DNA of 64,000 nt. It comes from Paraconexibacter algicola (GTDB lineage: Bacteria > Actinomycetota > Thermoleophilia > Solirubrobacterales > Solirubrobacteraceae). The stretch covers positions 2,562,978 to 2,626,977 of the forward strand of contig NZ_PYYB01000001.1 in NCBI RefSeq assembly GCF_003044185.1, written 5' to 3'. Shown here one piece after another: positions 34,399 to 43,383 of this stretch (the stretch's first letter is position 1; each line of letters opens with the position of its first letter). Under the pieces are notes generated by a model. That model did no database searches, was not told where the DNA came from, and was given only the letters and a program-made list of their open reading frames with translations. Position numbers and translations under genes: made by a program.

Positions 34399-35274
34399 AT
34401 GGTCACGGTCCTCGGCGCCGGGGTCCTCGGCCTCAGCTGCGCCCGGGCCCTGACCGACGCCGGCTACGAGGTCCGGGTGCTGACCGACGGCGCCCCCACC
34501 GTGTCGGCGATCGCGGGCGGTCTCTGGCTCCCGTACGCGACCGGGACCGACGAGCGCGTCGCCGGCTGGGCGCTCGAGACGCTCGAGCGGCTCGTCGCCG
34601 ACGGCCACCCGGTCGTCGACCACCTGCACCTCGAGCGCCGCGAGCCGTGGTGGGTCGACGTACTGCCCGCGGACCACGTCCGGCCCGCGACCCGGTCGGA
34701 GCTGCCCGAGGGGCACGCGCGCGGCTGGGTCGCGCGGGTCCCCCTCGTGGAGATGCCCCGCCACCTCGCCGCGCTCGCCGACGGCCTGCGGATCGAGCGG
34801 GCGACCGTGACCGCGCTCGACGACCCGGTCCTCGGGGACGGCCCGGTCGTGCTCTGCACCGGCCTGGCGACCCGCCGGCTCGTCGACGACCCCGCGCTGC
34901 ACGCGATCCGCGGCCAGGTCGTGCACCTCGACGCCCGCGGCCGCGACGTCCCGTGCGTCTGCGACGAGGACGCGCTCACCTACGTGCTGCCGCGCGCCGA
35001 CGTCTGCGTCGTCGGCGGCACGCACGAGCCCGGCGACGAGGACGACCGCGTCAGGCCCGCGCAGACCCGCGACATCGTCGCGCGCGCGGTCGCGCTGGCG
35101 CCCGCCCTGGCCGGGGCGCCGGTGCTCGGCGCCCGCGCCGGGCTGCGGCCCGCGCGACACGGCGGACCGCGCGTGGAGCGCGACGGACGGGTGGTGCACT
35201 GCTACGGCCACGGGGGCGGCGGACTGACGCTCTCGTGGGGGTGTGCGCGCACCGTCACCGATCTTCTGGTCTGA
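34399..35274 (+). CDS. D-amino-acid oxidase (FAD-dependent)
   Basis: 291 residues. GAGVLGLSCARALTDAGYEV near the N-terminus is the FAD-binding Rossmann motif; AGGLWLPY, LPRADVCVVGGTHEPGD, GLRPAR and the C-terminal CYGHGGGGLTLSWGCA are the DAAO signatures, the last covering the flavin/substrate region. It oxidatively deaminates D-amino acids to 2-oxo acids, ammonia and H2O2. Slightly shorter than eukaryotic DAAO, as usual for actinobacterial enzymes. Coupled to the kinase-like gene by a 9-base gap. Confidence 0.92.
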   Translation: MVTVLGAGVLGLSCARALTDAGYEVRVLTDGAPTVSAIAGGLWLPYATGTDERVAGWALETLERLVADGHPVVDHLHLERREPWWVDVLPADHVRPATRSELPEGHARGWVARVPLVEMPRHLAALADGLRIERATVTALDDPVLGDGPVVLCTGLATRRLVDDPALHAIRGQVVHLDARGRDVPCVCDEDALTYVLPRADVCVVGGTHEPGDEDDRVRPAQTRDIVARAVALAPALAGAPVLGARAGLRPARHGGPRVERDGRVVHCYGHGGGGLTLSWGCARTVTDLLV

Positions 35275-35368
35275 CGACATCCGTCCGTCGTATGGCGCAG
35301 GGAAGTTCTGAATCGGGGCGAACCGGGAAGGTGCGTCCCACGTCCATCACGCATCAGGAGCACCATCA

Positions 35369-36835
35369 ATGACCTCGGTTCCTCAGGCAGGGAGCGCCCG
35401 AACGCTGCTCGCACTCCTCGTGGGTGCGCTCTTCAGCGCCCTTCTGCTGACCCCGGCGCCCGCCGACGCCTTCACCTCGAGCCCGGTGTGGAAGTGCCGG
35501 GCCAGCGCCGTCTACGCCTCGGTCGCGGGCAACAACCGCGTCGAGCCGCTCGTCGCCAACGGCAACCCGTCCACGGCGAACAACAAGAGCCCCGACCGCG
35601 CCCAGTGCTCCAACGAGGAGGCCGGTGCCGACAACCTCGCCACCCCGCTCGGCATCCCGTCCACGGTCCTCGGCGCCCAGTCCGCGTCGGCGAAGACGAC
35701 GATCGACCCGGAGCTCGGCCGCGCGATCGACCAGAAGGTCGACGCGACCGCGAAGGTCGAGAACCTCGGCCTGCCGCTCGGCACCGGCACGAACCTCCTC
35801 GGCGTCACCGCCGCGACGTCCACGACGACCGGGTCGTGCGCCAACGGCCAGCCGCAGCTGCAGGGCACGAGCCAGGTGCTCGGCCTCACCCTCGGCGGCC
35901 AGGCGATCTCGCTCGACGCGCTCCCCGCCGCGCTGCAGACGATCCTCGCGCCGCTCAGCGCGGTCGCCGACGTGAAGTTCAACGAGCAGGTCCGCGAGGG
36001 CTCGAGCCTCATCACCCGCGCGGCCCACATCAAGATCTTCCCGGCCGCCGGTGGCAGCCCGCTCGTCGACCTCGTGGTCGCCGAGACGAAGGTCGACGCC
36101 GAGCAGTTCACCTGCGACCCCGACAAGCAGATCCCCGGCTTCGACGGGAAGATCTGCCCGGACGGCTCGACCTTCGACGTGCTGCGCGGCGTCTGCGTCA
36201 TCCCGGCGACGGGCCAGAGCCAGCTGATCATCGTCGGCCTGCCGTTCGCGGGCCCGAGCGGCGGCACCGTGCTGCCGCTCCCGGTCGCGATCCAGCGCTA
36301 CGGCCGCCTCTTCTGCCTCACCGTCAAGGGCGGGGGCTACCGCGCCTACGCGGTGGTCGGCACCAACGGCCGCGACCGCATCACCGGCACCAACGGTCGT
36401 GACCGCATCCTCGGCCTCGGCGGCAACGACTCGCTCGACGGCGGCCGCGGCGCGGACTGCATCGACGGCGGCACCGGCGCGGACCGCGTGACCGGCGGCG
36501 TCGGCAGCGACCGGATCTACGGCCGCGACGGCAGCGACACGCTGACCGGCAACCTCGACAACGACCGCATCATCGGCGGCACGGGCAACGACAAGATCAA
36601 CGGCGGCCCCGGCATCGACTACCTCGACGGCGGGACGGGCGCGGACACGATCGCGGCCGGCTACAACGCCGACCGCGTCATCGGTGGCCCGGGCAACGAC
36701 GCGATCAACATCGCCCAGCAGGGTCCCGCGGCGCGCGCCAACTGCGGCACCGGCGTCGACAAGATCCGGCTCAACGGCAAGGAGCGCCGGCGGATCTTCA
36801 ACTGCGAGATCCGCTACGAGCTGAAGGACAAGTAG
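35369..36835 (+). CDS. Secreted RTX-like repeat protein with unique N-terminal domain
   Basis: 488 residues. AGGAG (35356-35360) is eight bases before ATG 35369. The signal peptide (about 1-34) is LLALLVGALFSALLLTPAPA, then DA. Residues 35-300 form a unique domain with Cys pairs (WKCRASAVYAS, FTCDPDKQIPGF, KICPDG, GVCVIP) and an Asn/Thr-rich start, as in choice-of-anchor-type secreted proteins. Residues about 335-460 are calcium-binding beta-roll repeats with many G-x-x-G-x-D turns (GTNGRDRITGTNGRDRILG; GGTGNDKINGGPG). The end has a CGTGVDKIRLNG...CEIR Cys pair. Its last 22 bases overlap the convergent allophanate hydrolase gene. Confidence 0.88.
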   Translation: MTSVPQAGSARTLLALLVGALFSALLLTPAPADAFTSSPVWKCRASAVYASVAGNNRVEPLVANGNPSTANNKSPDRAQCSNEEAGADNLATPLGIPSTVLGAQSASAKTTIDPELGRAIDQKVDATAKVENLGLPLGTGTNLLGVTAATSTTTGSCANGQPQLQGTSQVLGLTLGGQAISLDALPAALQTILAPLSAVADVKFNEQVREGSSLITRAAHIKIFPAAGGSPLVDLVVAETKVDAEQFTCDPDKQIPGFDGKICPDGSTFDVLRGVCVIPATGQSQLIIVGLPFAGPSGGTVLPLPVAIQRYGRLFCLTVKGGGYRAYAVVGTNGRDRITGTNGRDRILGLGGNDSLDGGRGADCIDGGTGADRVTGGVGSDRIYGRDGSDTLTGNLDNDRIIGGTGNDKINGGPGIDYLDGGTGADTIAAGYNADRVIGGPGNDAINIAQQGPAARANCGTGVDKIRLNGKERRRIFNCEIRYELKDK

Positions 36836-38556
36836 TCCGACGCGAGGTACGCGCGCCAGCCGCCGAAGTCCGTGATGTCGCGGGCCCCGGCGGCGGCGTG
36901 CGCCTCGCAGAGGAACCCGGCGACGGCGCGGCCGTCGTCCAGGACGACGGTCCCCAGTCCCAGCGGGGCGGGGATCGTCGTCAGCAGGGCGCCGACCCCC
37001 TCCAGCGAGATCCGCACGACCTCCAGCTCGATCCCGGGGCCGGTCGTGCCCGGCTCGCGGACGAGTCCCGGCCGCAGCGGCGGCCCGCCCGGCAGGGCGT
37101 AGAGCCGGTAGTCGGGGGCGGTCCGCGCCTCGCGCACGAACGTCGCGCCGAGCTCCTGCAGCTGCGGCTCGAGCGGCTGACCGCGCAGGTGCGCGCCCAC
37201 GACCGCGAGCTCGACCGTCCCCGCCTGCGGCTCCGGTCCCGCGTCCGGGTGCTCCTCCCCGCACCAGGCCGCGCCGACCGCGGTCAGCACGTCCTCCGCG
37301 AAGGCGTCGGCGACGAGCGTCACGCCGAACGGCAGGCCGTCCCGGCCGAGGCCGGCGGGCACGCTCAGGGCGCAGCGGTCGAGCAGGTTGACGCCGTTGG
37401 TCCAGCGGCCGAGCCGCCGGTTGACGGTGACCGGCTCGAGCGCGACCTCGGCAGGCGTCGGCACGGTCGGGGCGGTCGGCAGCAGCAGCACGTCGACGTC
37501 GGCGGTCGCCGCGTCGGCGGCGATCCGCAGCTCCGCGAGCCGGTGCACGGCGGCGAACACGTCGGTGCCGCTGCGCTGCGCGCCCGCGCGCACGACCGCG
37601 GCGACGACCGGGTCGAGGCCCGCGACGCCGCGCTCGACGGGCTCCCGCAGGGCCAGCCAGCGCTCGGCCAGCCACGGACCCTCGTACAGCAGGGCGGCGG
37701 CCTCGAGGAACGGGGTGAGGTCGACCTCGACGAGCGGTGCCGCGCTGAGCCGGCCGGCGTGGGCGACCGCGTCGTGCCAGGCGTCGTGCAGGCGCGGGTC
37801 GAGCTCCTCGAGGACCTGTCGGGCGACGGGGACGCCGAGCCGCGGGCCGGCGGCCCCCGCGCCCGGGCGCCGCCCCCGTGCGCCCGCGCCGCGCCGCGAC
37901 CACGGGTCGGCGGGGTCGTGCCCGGCGACGACGTCGAGGACGGCTCGCGCGTCGCCGACCGTCCGCGCGAACACCGACACGCAGTCCAGCGACCGCGAGG
38001 CGGGGACCACGCCGCGGGTGGGGACGAGCCCCCGGGTGGGCTTCAGCCCGACGATGCCGTTGAACGCGGCGGGCACCCGGCCGCTGCCCGCGGTGTCGGT
38101 GCCCAGCGCGAACGGCACGGTGCCGTCGGCGACCGCCACGGCCGAGCCCGAGCTGGACCCGCCGGAGACGAAGCGGTCGTCCAGCGCGCTGCGCGGCGCG
38201 CCGTACGGGCTGCGGGTGCCGACGAGGCCGGTGGCGAACTGGTCGAGGTTCGTCTTGCCGACGAGGACCGCGCCGGCGTCGAGCAGGCGCTGCACCGCCG
38301 GGGCGGTCGCGGTCGCGGTGTAGGCGAACCCCGGGCAGCCCGCGGTGGTGACGAGGCCCGCCACGTCGAGGTTGTCCTTCACGGCGAACGGAACGCCCGC
38401 CAGCGGCAGCGTCGGGTCGACCGCGGCCGCGCGCGCGAGCGCCTCGGCGCGCGGCACGACGGAGATCCACGCCGGGCCGGGCCCGCCGTCGGCCTCGAGG
38501 CGGTCGAGCGCCGCGGCGACGGCGGCCTGCGGGTCGGTCGGGCGCACCCGGATCAC
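36814..38556 (-). CDS. atzF: Allophanate hydrolase (amidase-signature family)
   Basis: 580 residues, matching full-length AtzF. The amidase domain carries the Ser-cisSer-Lys triad: K60 in PFAVKDNLDVAG, S134/S135 in SGGSSSGSAVAVA and nucleophile S158 in GTDTAGSGRVPAA. The C-terminal about 130 residues (LAVVGAHLRGQPLEPQL, then LYALPGGPPLRPGL, and FGGWRAYLAS) form the AtzF C-terminal domain. It hydrolyses allophanate to ammonia and CO2, the last step of urea-carboxylase and biuret/cyanurate pathways. No urea carboxylase is present, which favours a biuret-type route. GTG 38556 overlaps the upstream stop by four bases (GTGA). Last gene of the operon. Confidence 0.92.
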   Translation of the reverse strand: MIRVRPTDPQAAVAAALDRLEADGGPGPAWISVVPRAEALARAAAVDPTLPLAGVPFAVKDNLDVAGLVTTAGCPGFAYTATATAPAVQRLLDAGAVLVGKTNLDQFATGLVGTRSPYGAPRSALDDRFVSGGSSSGSAVAVADGTVPFALGTDTAGSGRVPAAFNGIVGLKPTRGLVPTRGVVPASRSLDCVSVFARTVGDARAVLDVVAGHDPADPWSRRGAGARGRRPGAGAAGPRLGVPVARQVLEELDPRLHDAWHDAVAHAGRLSAAPLVEVDLTPFLEAAALLYEGPWLAERWLALREPVERGVAGLDPVVAAVVRAGAQRSGTDVFAAVHRLAELRIAADAATADVDVLLLPTAPTVPTPAEVALEPVTVNRRLGRWTNGVNLLDRCALSVPAGLGRDGLPFGVTLVADAFAEDVLTAVGAAWCGEEHPDAGPEPQAGTVELAVVGAHLRGQPLEPQLQELGATFVREARTAPDYRLYALPGGPPLRPGLVREPGTTGPGIELEVVRISLEGVGALLTTIPAPLGLGTVVLDDGRAVAGFLCEAHAAAGARDITDFGGWRAYLASDYLSFSS

Positions 38557-39272
38557 GCCGCGGCCGGCGGGAGGGCGGCCAGCAGCATCTCGCTGTCGGC
38601 GACCGCGCCGAAGACCCCGCCCTGCATCGTCACCATCTTCAGGGCGGCCGTGTGGTTGCCCGGGTCGGTGGCCCCGGTGCAGTCGGAGAGGATCAGGCAC
38701 TCGTAGCCGAGGTCGTTGCCCTCGCGCATCGTCGTGCTGACGCAGACGTCGGTGGTGATGCCGGTGAAGACGAGGCTGTGGACGCCCTTGGAGCGCAGCA
38801 CGAGGTCCAGCGAGGTCTGGCAGAACGCGCCCTTGCCGGGCTTGTCGATCACGACCTCGCCGTCGATCGGGGCGAGCTCGTCGATGATCTCCCAGCCCGG
38901 TTCGCCGCGGACGAGGATCCGCCCGCACGGCCCGGCCTGCCCGATGCCGGCCCCGATGCGCTGGGAGCGCCAGAGCTTGTTCGGCGGGCAGTCCGACAGG
39001 TCCGGGGCGTGCCCCTCGCGGGTGTGGACGACCGGGGCGCCGTGCGCGCGCCAGGCGGCGAGCACCCGCTGGGTCGCGGCGATCCCGGCCCGGGTGAGGC
39101 CGATGTCGTAGCCCATCGTGTCGACGTAGCCGCCCGGCCCGCAGAAGTCCTGCTGCCAGTCGATGAGGATCAGCGCGGTGTGGGCCATGTCGATGCAGCC
39201 CGTGTAGGGCCACGGGTACGGGTCGGCGGCGGCGACGAGTCCGGGGGTGGAGGTGACGGGCGTGGCGCTCAT
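38553..39272 (-). CDS. Isochorismatase-family cysteine hydrolase A (biuret/ureidoacrylate amidohydrolase type)
   Basis: 239 residues. Catalytic Asp-Lys-Cys triad: D38 in LILIDWQQDF, K144 in [11 protein letters not shown] and C177 in [31 protein letters not shown] and RILVRGEPGWEIIDEL are shared with RutB and biuret hydrolase (BiuH). It should cleave a linear ureide C-N bond; directly upstream of allophanate hydrolase, biuret to allophanate is the simplest fit (inference). ATG 39272 overlaps the preceding stop (ATGA). Paralogue of the enzyme at 41691. Confidence 0.9.
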   Translation of the reverse strand: MSATPVTSTPGLVAAADPYPWPYTGCIDMAHTALILIDWQQDFCGPGGYVDTMGYDIGLTRAGIAATQRVLAAWRAHGAPVVHTREGHAPDLSDCPPNKLWRSQRIGAGIGQAGPCGRILVRGEPGWEIIDELAPIDGEVVIDKPGKGAFCQTSLDLVLRSKGVHSLVFTGITTDVCVSTTMREGNDLGYECLILSDCTGATDPGNHTAALKMVTMQGGVFGAVADSEMLLAALPPAAA

Positions 39273-40033
39273 GCGGTGCTCCTCGGGGTCGAGGTCGGTG
39301 TGGGGGCGGGCTGGGCCGCGCGGGCGACCGCGGCGGCGAAGGTGGCGGGGGCGTCGAGCTGGGCGAGGTGCCCGCAGTCGGGCAGGACCTCGACGGGGGC
39401 GTCGAGCAGGTGCCCGAGACGGCGGGCGATGTCGTGGCGCAGCGGCGGGCTGCGGTCGCCGACGGTGCAGACGACCGGTGCGGCGAGCAGCGTGCGGCCG
39501 AGCGGCGGCTCCCAGGCGAGGAAGGCCGGGGCGTCACGCTCCACGAGCGCCGCGCGGGCGCTGACCGCGGCGCGCCGCTCCTCGTCGAGCGCCTCCCAGG
39601 TCGTCGCGCCGGCGAGGGCCCGGACGAGGCCGAGGCCGCCGCCGTCCTGCAGCGCGCCGCGGACGAGACGCCGCAGGTCGGGGGAGAGGGTGCCGACGGC
39701 CGGCTCGTGGACGACCGCGCGGGCGACCCGCCCCGGCGCCAGGAGCGCGGCGGCCAGCGCGACGGTGGCGCCGCCGCTGGTCCCGGCCACGACCGCCCGG
39801 TCGACGCCGTGCGCGTCGAGCAGCTCGACGAGGTCGTCGACGTGCTCCCCGACGGTGGCGGCGGGCACGGCGGCGGCGCGCGCGCCGTAGCCGCGTCGCT
39901 CGAGCACGAGCACGCGCTCGACGCCCGCCGCCGGACCCAGGAAGGCGGCGACGGGCGCGAGCGTGTCCGGCCCGAAGCCGACGCCGTGGACGAGGACCAC
40001 GGCGACGGTCGGGAGGCTGCGGGCGTCGCTCAC
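39269..40033 (-). CDS. Alpha/beta hydrolase of the ureide operon
   Basis: 254 residues from GTG 40033, which overlaps the permease stop (GTGA). Nucleophile S86 lies in VVAGTSGGATVALA; the oxyanion region is VLVHGVGFGPD; the general-base His is in PDCGHLAQLDAP. There is no signal peptide. In the Rut pyrimidine pathway an alpha/beta hydrolase (RutD) speeds breakdown of an unstable carbamate or aminoacrylate; a similar accessory role is possible here, but sequence alone does not tell. Its position between permease and cysteine hydrolase ties it to the pathway. Confidence 0.85.
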   Translation of the reverse strand: MSDARSLPTVAVVLVHGVGFGPDTLAPVAAFLGPAAGVERVLVLERRGYGARAAAVPAATVGEHVDDLVELLDAHGVDRAVVAGTSGGATVALAAALLAPGRVARAVVHEPAVGTLSPDLRRLVRGALQDGGGLGLVRALAGATTWEALDEERRAAVSARAALVERDAPAFLAWEPPLGRTLLAAPVVCTVGDRSPPLRHDIARRLGHLLDAPVEVLPDCGHLAQLDAPATFAAAVARAAQPAPTPTSTPRSTA

Positions 40034-41694
40034 GCGGGCGCCGGGGCCTCCGCCGCCCCACCGGGCGGGGTGAACCGCGCGGGCGCGGACGGTCGGGTGG
40101 GCTCGGCGCCGCCCTCGAACACCGCGTCGGCGGTGTCGAGCGGGTCGGCGGGGTCGTGCTCGCGCACCGGCGCCCGCAGGGCGTGGGCGGCGAGGCAGAC
40201 GATCGCGCCGAGCCCGTAGCCGAGGGCGACGCGCGGCTCGGAGGTGAACCAGACGACCTCCTCGCCGTGGATCAGCCCGACGAGCGTGAGGACCCCGCCG
40301 ACCGCGAACGCGATGGCGGCCAGGAGGAACGTGCGGTCGATGAGGAAGACCGCGATCGCCCCGAGCACCATGCCGGAGAGCACCGCGCCCTGGCCGAGCG
40401 TCTGCAGGCCGTCGTAGATGACCCCGGCGTTGCCGAGCGCCTCGGCCCCGACCTCGCTCGCGCTGGTGCCGGCGGCGCCGAGCGCGTTGTCCACGAGCCC
40501 GTAGCCCCAGGCCGCGATGTTCGGGATCATCGCGAGCACGATCGCGGGGTAGTGCGCCTTCGGCACCGCGGTGAACGCCTGCGCGCCGATGACCAGGCCG
40601 ATGAACAGGAGCACCGGGACGATCGCCGGGATCGGCAGCAGCGCCGACAGCAGCGGGAACATGCCGAGCGTGCAGAGCAGGAAGATCAGCGCGCCGGTGG
40701 CCAGCGAGTAGGAGATCCGGCCGCCGGCCTCCTTCCAGCCGGGCTGGCCGATGTACACGGCGGGCGGGAACGGGCAGCCCATCGCGGAGCCGACGACCGC
40801 GCCGGTGCCGTCGGCCAGCAGCACGTGCCGGAGGTTGTAGTCGTCCCCGGCGGAGGCGGCGCTCTCGACGTTGCTCATCGCCTCGGAGAAGTTGTAGATC
40901 CCCAACGGGATGGCGGTGGCCAGCAGCGGGCTGATGCCCTCGAGGCCGTCGAGGAGCTTGTCGAGCTCGAAGCCCGGGAGGCCGATCGCGATGTCCTTGG
41001 CGGCCTGCTCCACGTCGGGGGCGGACATGTAGCCGCCGATCCAGGCGATCGAGGTGCCGAACAGCAGGGCGACGAGCCCGACCGGGACGTTGCCCGGGAG
41101 CTTCACCCCGGCGATGAAGCCGATGATGATGATCGCCAGGACGGGCAGCGCGATCCACGCGGCCTCCCACATCTGCGCGGCGGGCCGCATCGAGATGAAG
41201 GTCAGCGAGATGCCGGCGAGCATGCCGAGCATGGCGGCCCGGGGGGTGAAGCGGCGGATCGCGGGCCCGACGAACGCGCCGATGAGGATGATCACGCCGA
41301 TGATGAACGCCCAGGCGATGCCCGCGGACCACGCCTGGATCGGATCCTTCGTCTGGATCGCGATCGGCAGCATGATCACGAGCGTCACGATGAACATGTG
41401 CGGGACGCTCGGGCCGTAGGGCATCGCGGTGACGTCGGTGCGGCCCTCCTTCTGGGCCAGGCGTCGGGCGAGCGTGAAGTAGAAGACGTTGCCGAGTAGC
41501 AGCTGGATGCCGAGCGCGGGGAGGATGACGCCGGTGACGTCGCCGGCGGGGATGCCGACGACCGCGATGGCGAGCCCGGTGAGCACCAGGACGTTCACCA
41601 GCATGTTGATGAAGAAGCCGAAGAAGGCGTTGAGGTCGCCGCGGGTCCACAGCGGGACGGCGACGGGGGCGGCGGGGGCGGACACGGGCCTCAC
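40030..41694 (-). CDS. NCS2-like nucleobase/ureide permease
   Basis: 554 residues with about 12-14 membrane helices ([39 protein letters not shown] and others). [15 protein letters not shown] and the broken-helix region [19 protein letters not shown] take the place of the NCS2 signature. It is probably a proton-coupled importer for a planar N-heterocycle or ureide such as cyanurate, barbiturate or biuret (inference). GTG 41694 overlaps the preceding stop; GTG 41685 is an alternative. The C-terminal about 45 residues are a Pro/Ala-rich cytosolic tail. Confidence 0.85.
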   Translation of the reverse strand: MRPVSAPAAPVAVPLWTRGDLNAFFGFFINMLVNVLVLTGLAIAVVGIPAGDVTGVILPALGIQLLLGNVFYFTLARRLAQKEGRTDVTAMPYGPSVPHMFIVTLVIMLPIAIQTKDPIQAWSAGIAWAFIIGVIILIGAFVGPAIRRFTPRAAMLGMLAGISLTFISMRPAAQMWEAAWIALPVLAIIIIGFIAGVKLPGNVPVGLVALLFGTSIAWIGGYMSAPDVEQAAKDIAIGLPGFELDKLLDGLEGISPLLATAIPLGIYNFSEAMSNVESAASAGDDYNLRHVLLADGTGAVVGSAMGCPFPPAVYIGQPGWKEAGGRISYSLATGALIFLLCTLGMFPLLSALLPIPAIVPVLLFIGLVIGAQAFTAVPKAHYPAIVLAMIPNIAAWGYGLVDNALGAAGTSASEVGAEALGNAGVIYDGLQTLGQGAVLSGMVLGAIAVFLIDRTFLLAAIAFAVGGVLTLVGLIHGEEVVWFTSEPRVALGYGLGAIVCLAAHALRAPVREHDPADPLDTADAVFEGGAEPTRPSAPARFTPPGGAAEAPAPA

Positions 41695-42395
41695 GCTCCG
41701 GCCGCGGCGGTCGCGGGGACGAGGCCGTCGAGGAACGCGCCGGACGGCGCGACCCAGCCGAAGATGCCGCCCTGTGCGGCGATCATCTTCAGGCCGACCT
41801 CGTGGAACTCGGGGAAGTAGCTGCCGCAGCAGTCCTCCAGCACGAGGCACTCGAAGCCGCGGTCGTTGGCCTCGCGCACGGTGGTGTGGACGCAGACCTC
41901 GGTGGTGACGCCGGTGACGACGAGGCTGCGGATGCCCGCGTTGCGCAGGATCGCCTCGAGGTCGGTGGCGTAGAAGGCGCCCTTGCCGGGCTTGTCGAGC
42001 ACGATCTCGTCGCCGACGGGGGCGAGCTCGTCGACGATGTCGTGGCCCTCCTCGCCGCGGACGAGGATGCGCCCGCGCGGGCCGGGGTCGCCGATGCGGG
42101 TGTCGCCGCCGCCGCGGACGAGCTTCGCCGGCGGGCAGTCGCTGAGGTCGGGCCGGTGTCCCTCGCGGGTGTGGATGACGAGCATCCCCGCCGCCCGGCA
42201 CGCCGCGAGCGTGGCGCTCAGCGGGGCGACGACGCGCTGCAGCTGCGAGACGTCGTTGCCGAGCATCTCGCCGAAGCCCCCGGGCTCGAGGAAGTCGCGC
42301 TGCATGTCGATGACGACCAGCGCCGTGGTGGCGGGGTCGTGCGTGAAGGCGTAGGGCGTCGCCGGTACTGCTCTGGGCCCGGACGGGTACGGCAT
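41691..42395 (-). CDS. Isochorismatase-family cysteine hydrolase B (biuret hydrolase type)
   Basis: 234 residues. ATG 42395 is chosen for GGAGG six bases upstream (GCGGAGGTTCC). Triad D30 in [11 protein letters not shown]135 in [12 protein letters not shown]168 in [35 protein letters not shown] and CGS before it resemble biuret amidohydrolases. It is a clear paralogue of 38553 ([27 protein letters not shown]). First gene of the five-gene operon; the two paralogues probably act on successive or alternative ureides. Confidence 0.9.
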   Translation of the reverse strand: MPYPSGPRAVPATPYAFTHDPATTALVVIDMQRDFLEPGGFGEMLGNDVSQLQRVVAPLSATLAACRAAGMLVIHTREGHRPDLSDCPPAKLVRGGGDTRIGDPGPRGRILVRGEEGHDIVDELAPVGDEIVLDKPGKGAFYATDLEAILRNAGIRSLVVTGVTTEVCVHTTVREANDRGFECLVLEDCCGSYFPEFHEVGLKMIAAQGGIFGWVAPSGAFLDGLVPATAAAGA

Positions 42396-42556
42396 GGAAC
42401 CTCCGCAGGAGAAGCCGAGTAGAAGGGTTGTACGCAACGTGGTCGACTATCTGCGCCGACGGACGACAGCTTGCGGGCCGGGGAGCCTGCGCGCATTGGA
42501 CCGGCGGGAGAAAGCGAAGGGGGTTGCGGATGGACCATCTGGCCGTCGGGGCTCGG

Positions 42557-43267
42557 TCAGCTCGGCACGTCCGGGTAGGCGGGGGCGATCCGCTGCGCCA
42601 GCGACCAGGCGGGGCCGTGGGCCCGGACGCGGTCGCGCAGGTGCGCGAACGCCCCCAGGAAGCGCAGGCTCGGCGCGATCTGGAAGTCGGCCGCGTTGGG
42701 CGTCTCGCCGCCGAGCACGCCGTCCTGCACGAGCGCGTCGACGCGGTGCAGGAGCGCGTCGAGCCCGGCCTCGTCGGCGGCCCGCTGCGCCCGGTCGGCG
42801 CCCGCCATGCGCGCGAACAGCAGGACCGTCGGGGTCAGCACCGCGCCGCTCACGCGCGGCGCCGGGAACGGCGTCGCCTCGCGCGCGAACCACTGCCGCA
42901 GCGCCAGAGAGTCCGCCATGCAGCGGCGGATCATCCGCCGCGGCACGGGCTGCAGGACCTGCTCGCCCCACAGCTCGGCCTCCTCGACCGCCGCGCGCGC
43001 GGCCGGGGCGTCCGGGTAGAGCGGCGCGCCGCCCGGCACCTCGCGGTCCAGGTGCGTCGAGATCGCCAGCGAGCCCTGCACGCGCCGGCCGTCGGCGAAC
43101 CGCACGGCCGGCACCGTGGTGGGCCGGAAGCCGTGCGCGGCGAGCATCGCCGGGTGCAGGCCGGCGACCAGCTCGCGCTCGCGGACCGCGACGCCCTTGT
43201 GGGCGAGCATCAGCCGGGCGCTGATCACCGGATGGGACATCGGGATGCCGTAGAGCGTCGCGTGCAC
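42557..43267 (-). CDS. Glutathione S-transferase-fold protein
   Basis: 236 residues from GTG 43267. The N-terminal thioredoxin-like half starts LYGIPMSHPVISARLMLAHK and includes the cis-Pro strand TTVPAVRFADG followed by LAISTHLDRE. The C-terminal half is all-helical (FQIAPSLRFLGAFAHLRDRV is the N-capping box of GSTs). The usual catalytic Ser/Tyr/Cys is not obvious; Ser11-Pro-Val is a candidate. Glutathione is uncommon in Actinobacteria, so substrate and thiol are uncertain. It lies upstream of the ureide operon on the same strand, 161 bases before it. Confidence 0.82.
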   Translation of the reverse strand: MHATLYGIPMSHPVISARLMLAHKGVAVRERELVAGLHPAMLAAHGFRPTTVPAVRFADGRRVQGSLAISTHLDREVPGGAPLYPDAPAARAAVEEAELWGEQVLQPVPRRMIRRCMADSLALRQWFAREATPFPAPRVSGAVLTPTVLLFARMAGADRAQRAADEAGLDALLHRVDALVQDGVLGGETPNAADFQIAPSLRFLGAFAHLRDRVRAHGPAWSLAQRIAPAYPDVPS

Positions 43268-43370
43268 GGGGAGCGGGCGACGGCGGGGGATGCGGCGGGC
43301 GTGGGCCCGGGGTCCCGCCGAGCCCCGCAAGCGTACGCGCTGGGACCGGGGCGCGCAGCGGCTGGCGCGC

Positions 43371-43376
43371 TAGCCT
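43371..43376 (+). promoter_or_regulatory. -10 element TAGCCT, leaderless layout
   Basis: TAGCCT ends seven bases before GTG 43384, the same hexamer and spacing as at ppc. No Shine-Dalgarno sequence. Confidence 0.45.
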
Positions 43377-43383
43377 CGGCCGG

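Noticed and set aside
37388-38323. Plus-strand frame opposite allophanate hydrolase
   Set aside because: Ser/Arg/Thr-rich shadow of an enzyme with an intact catalytic triad.
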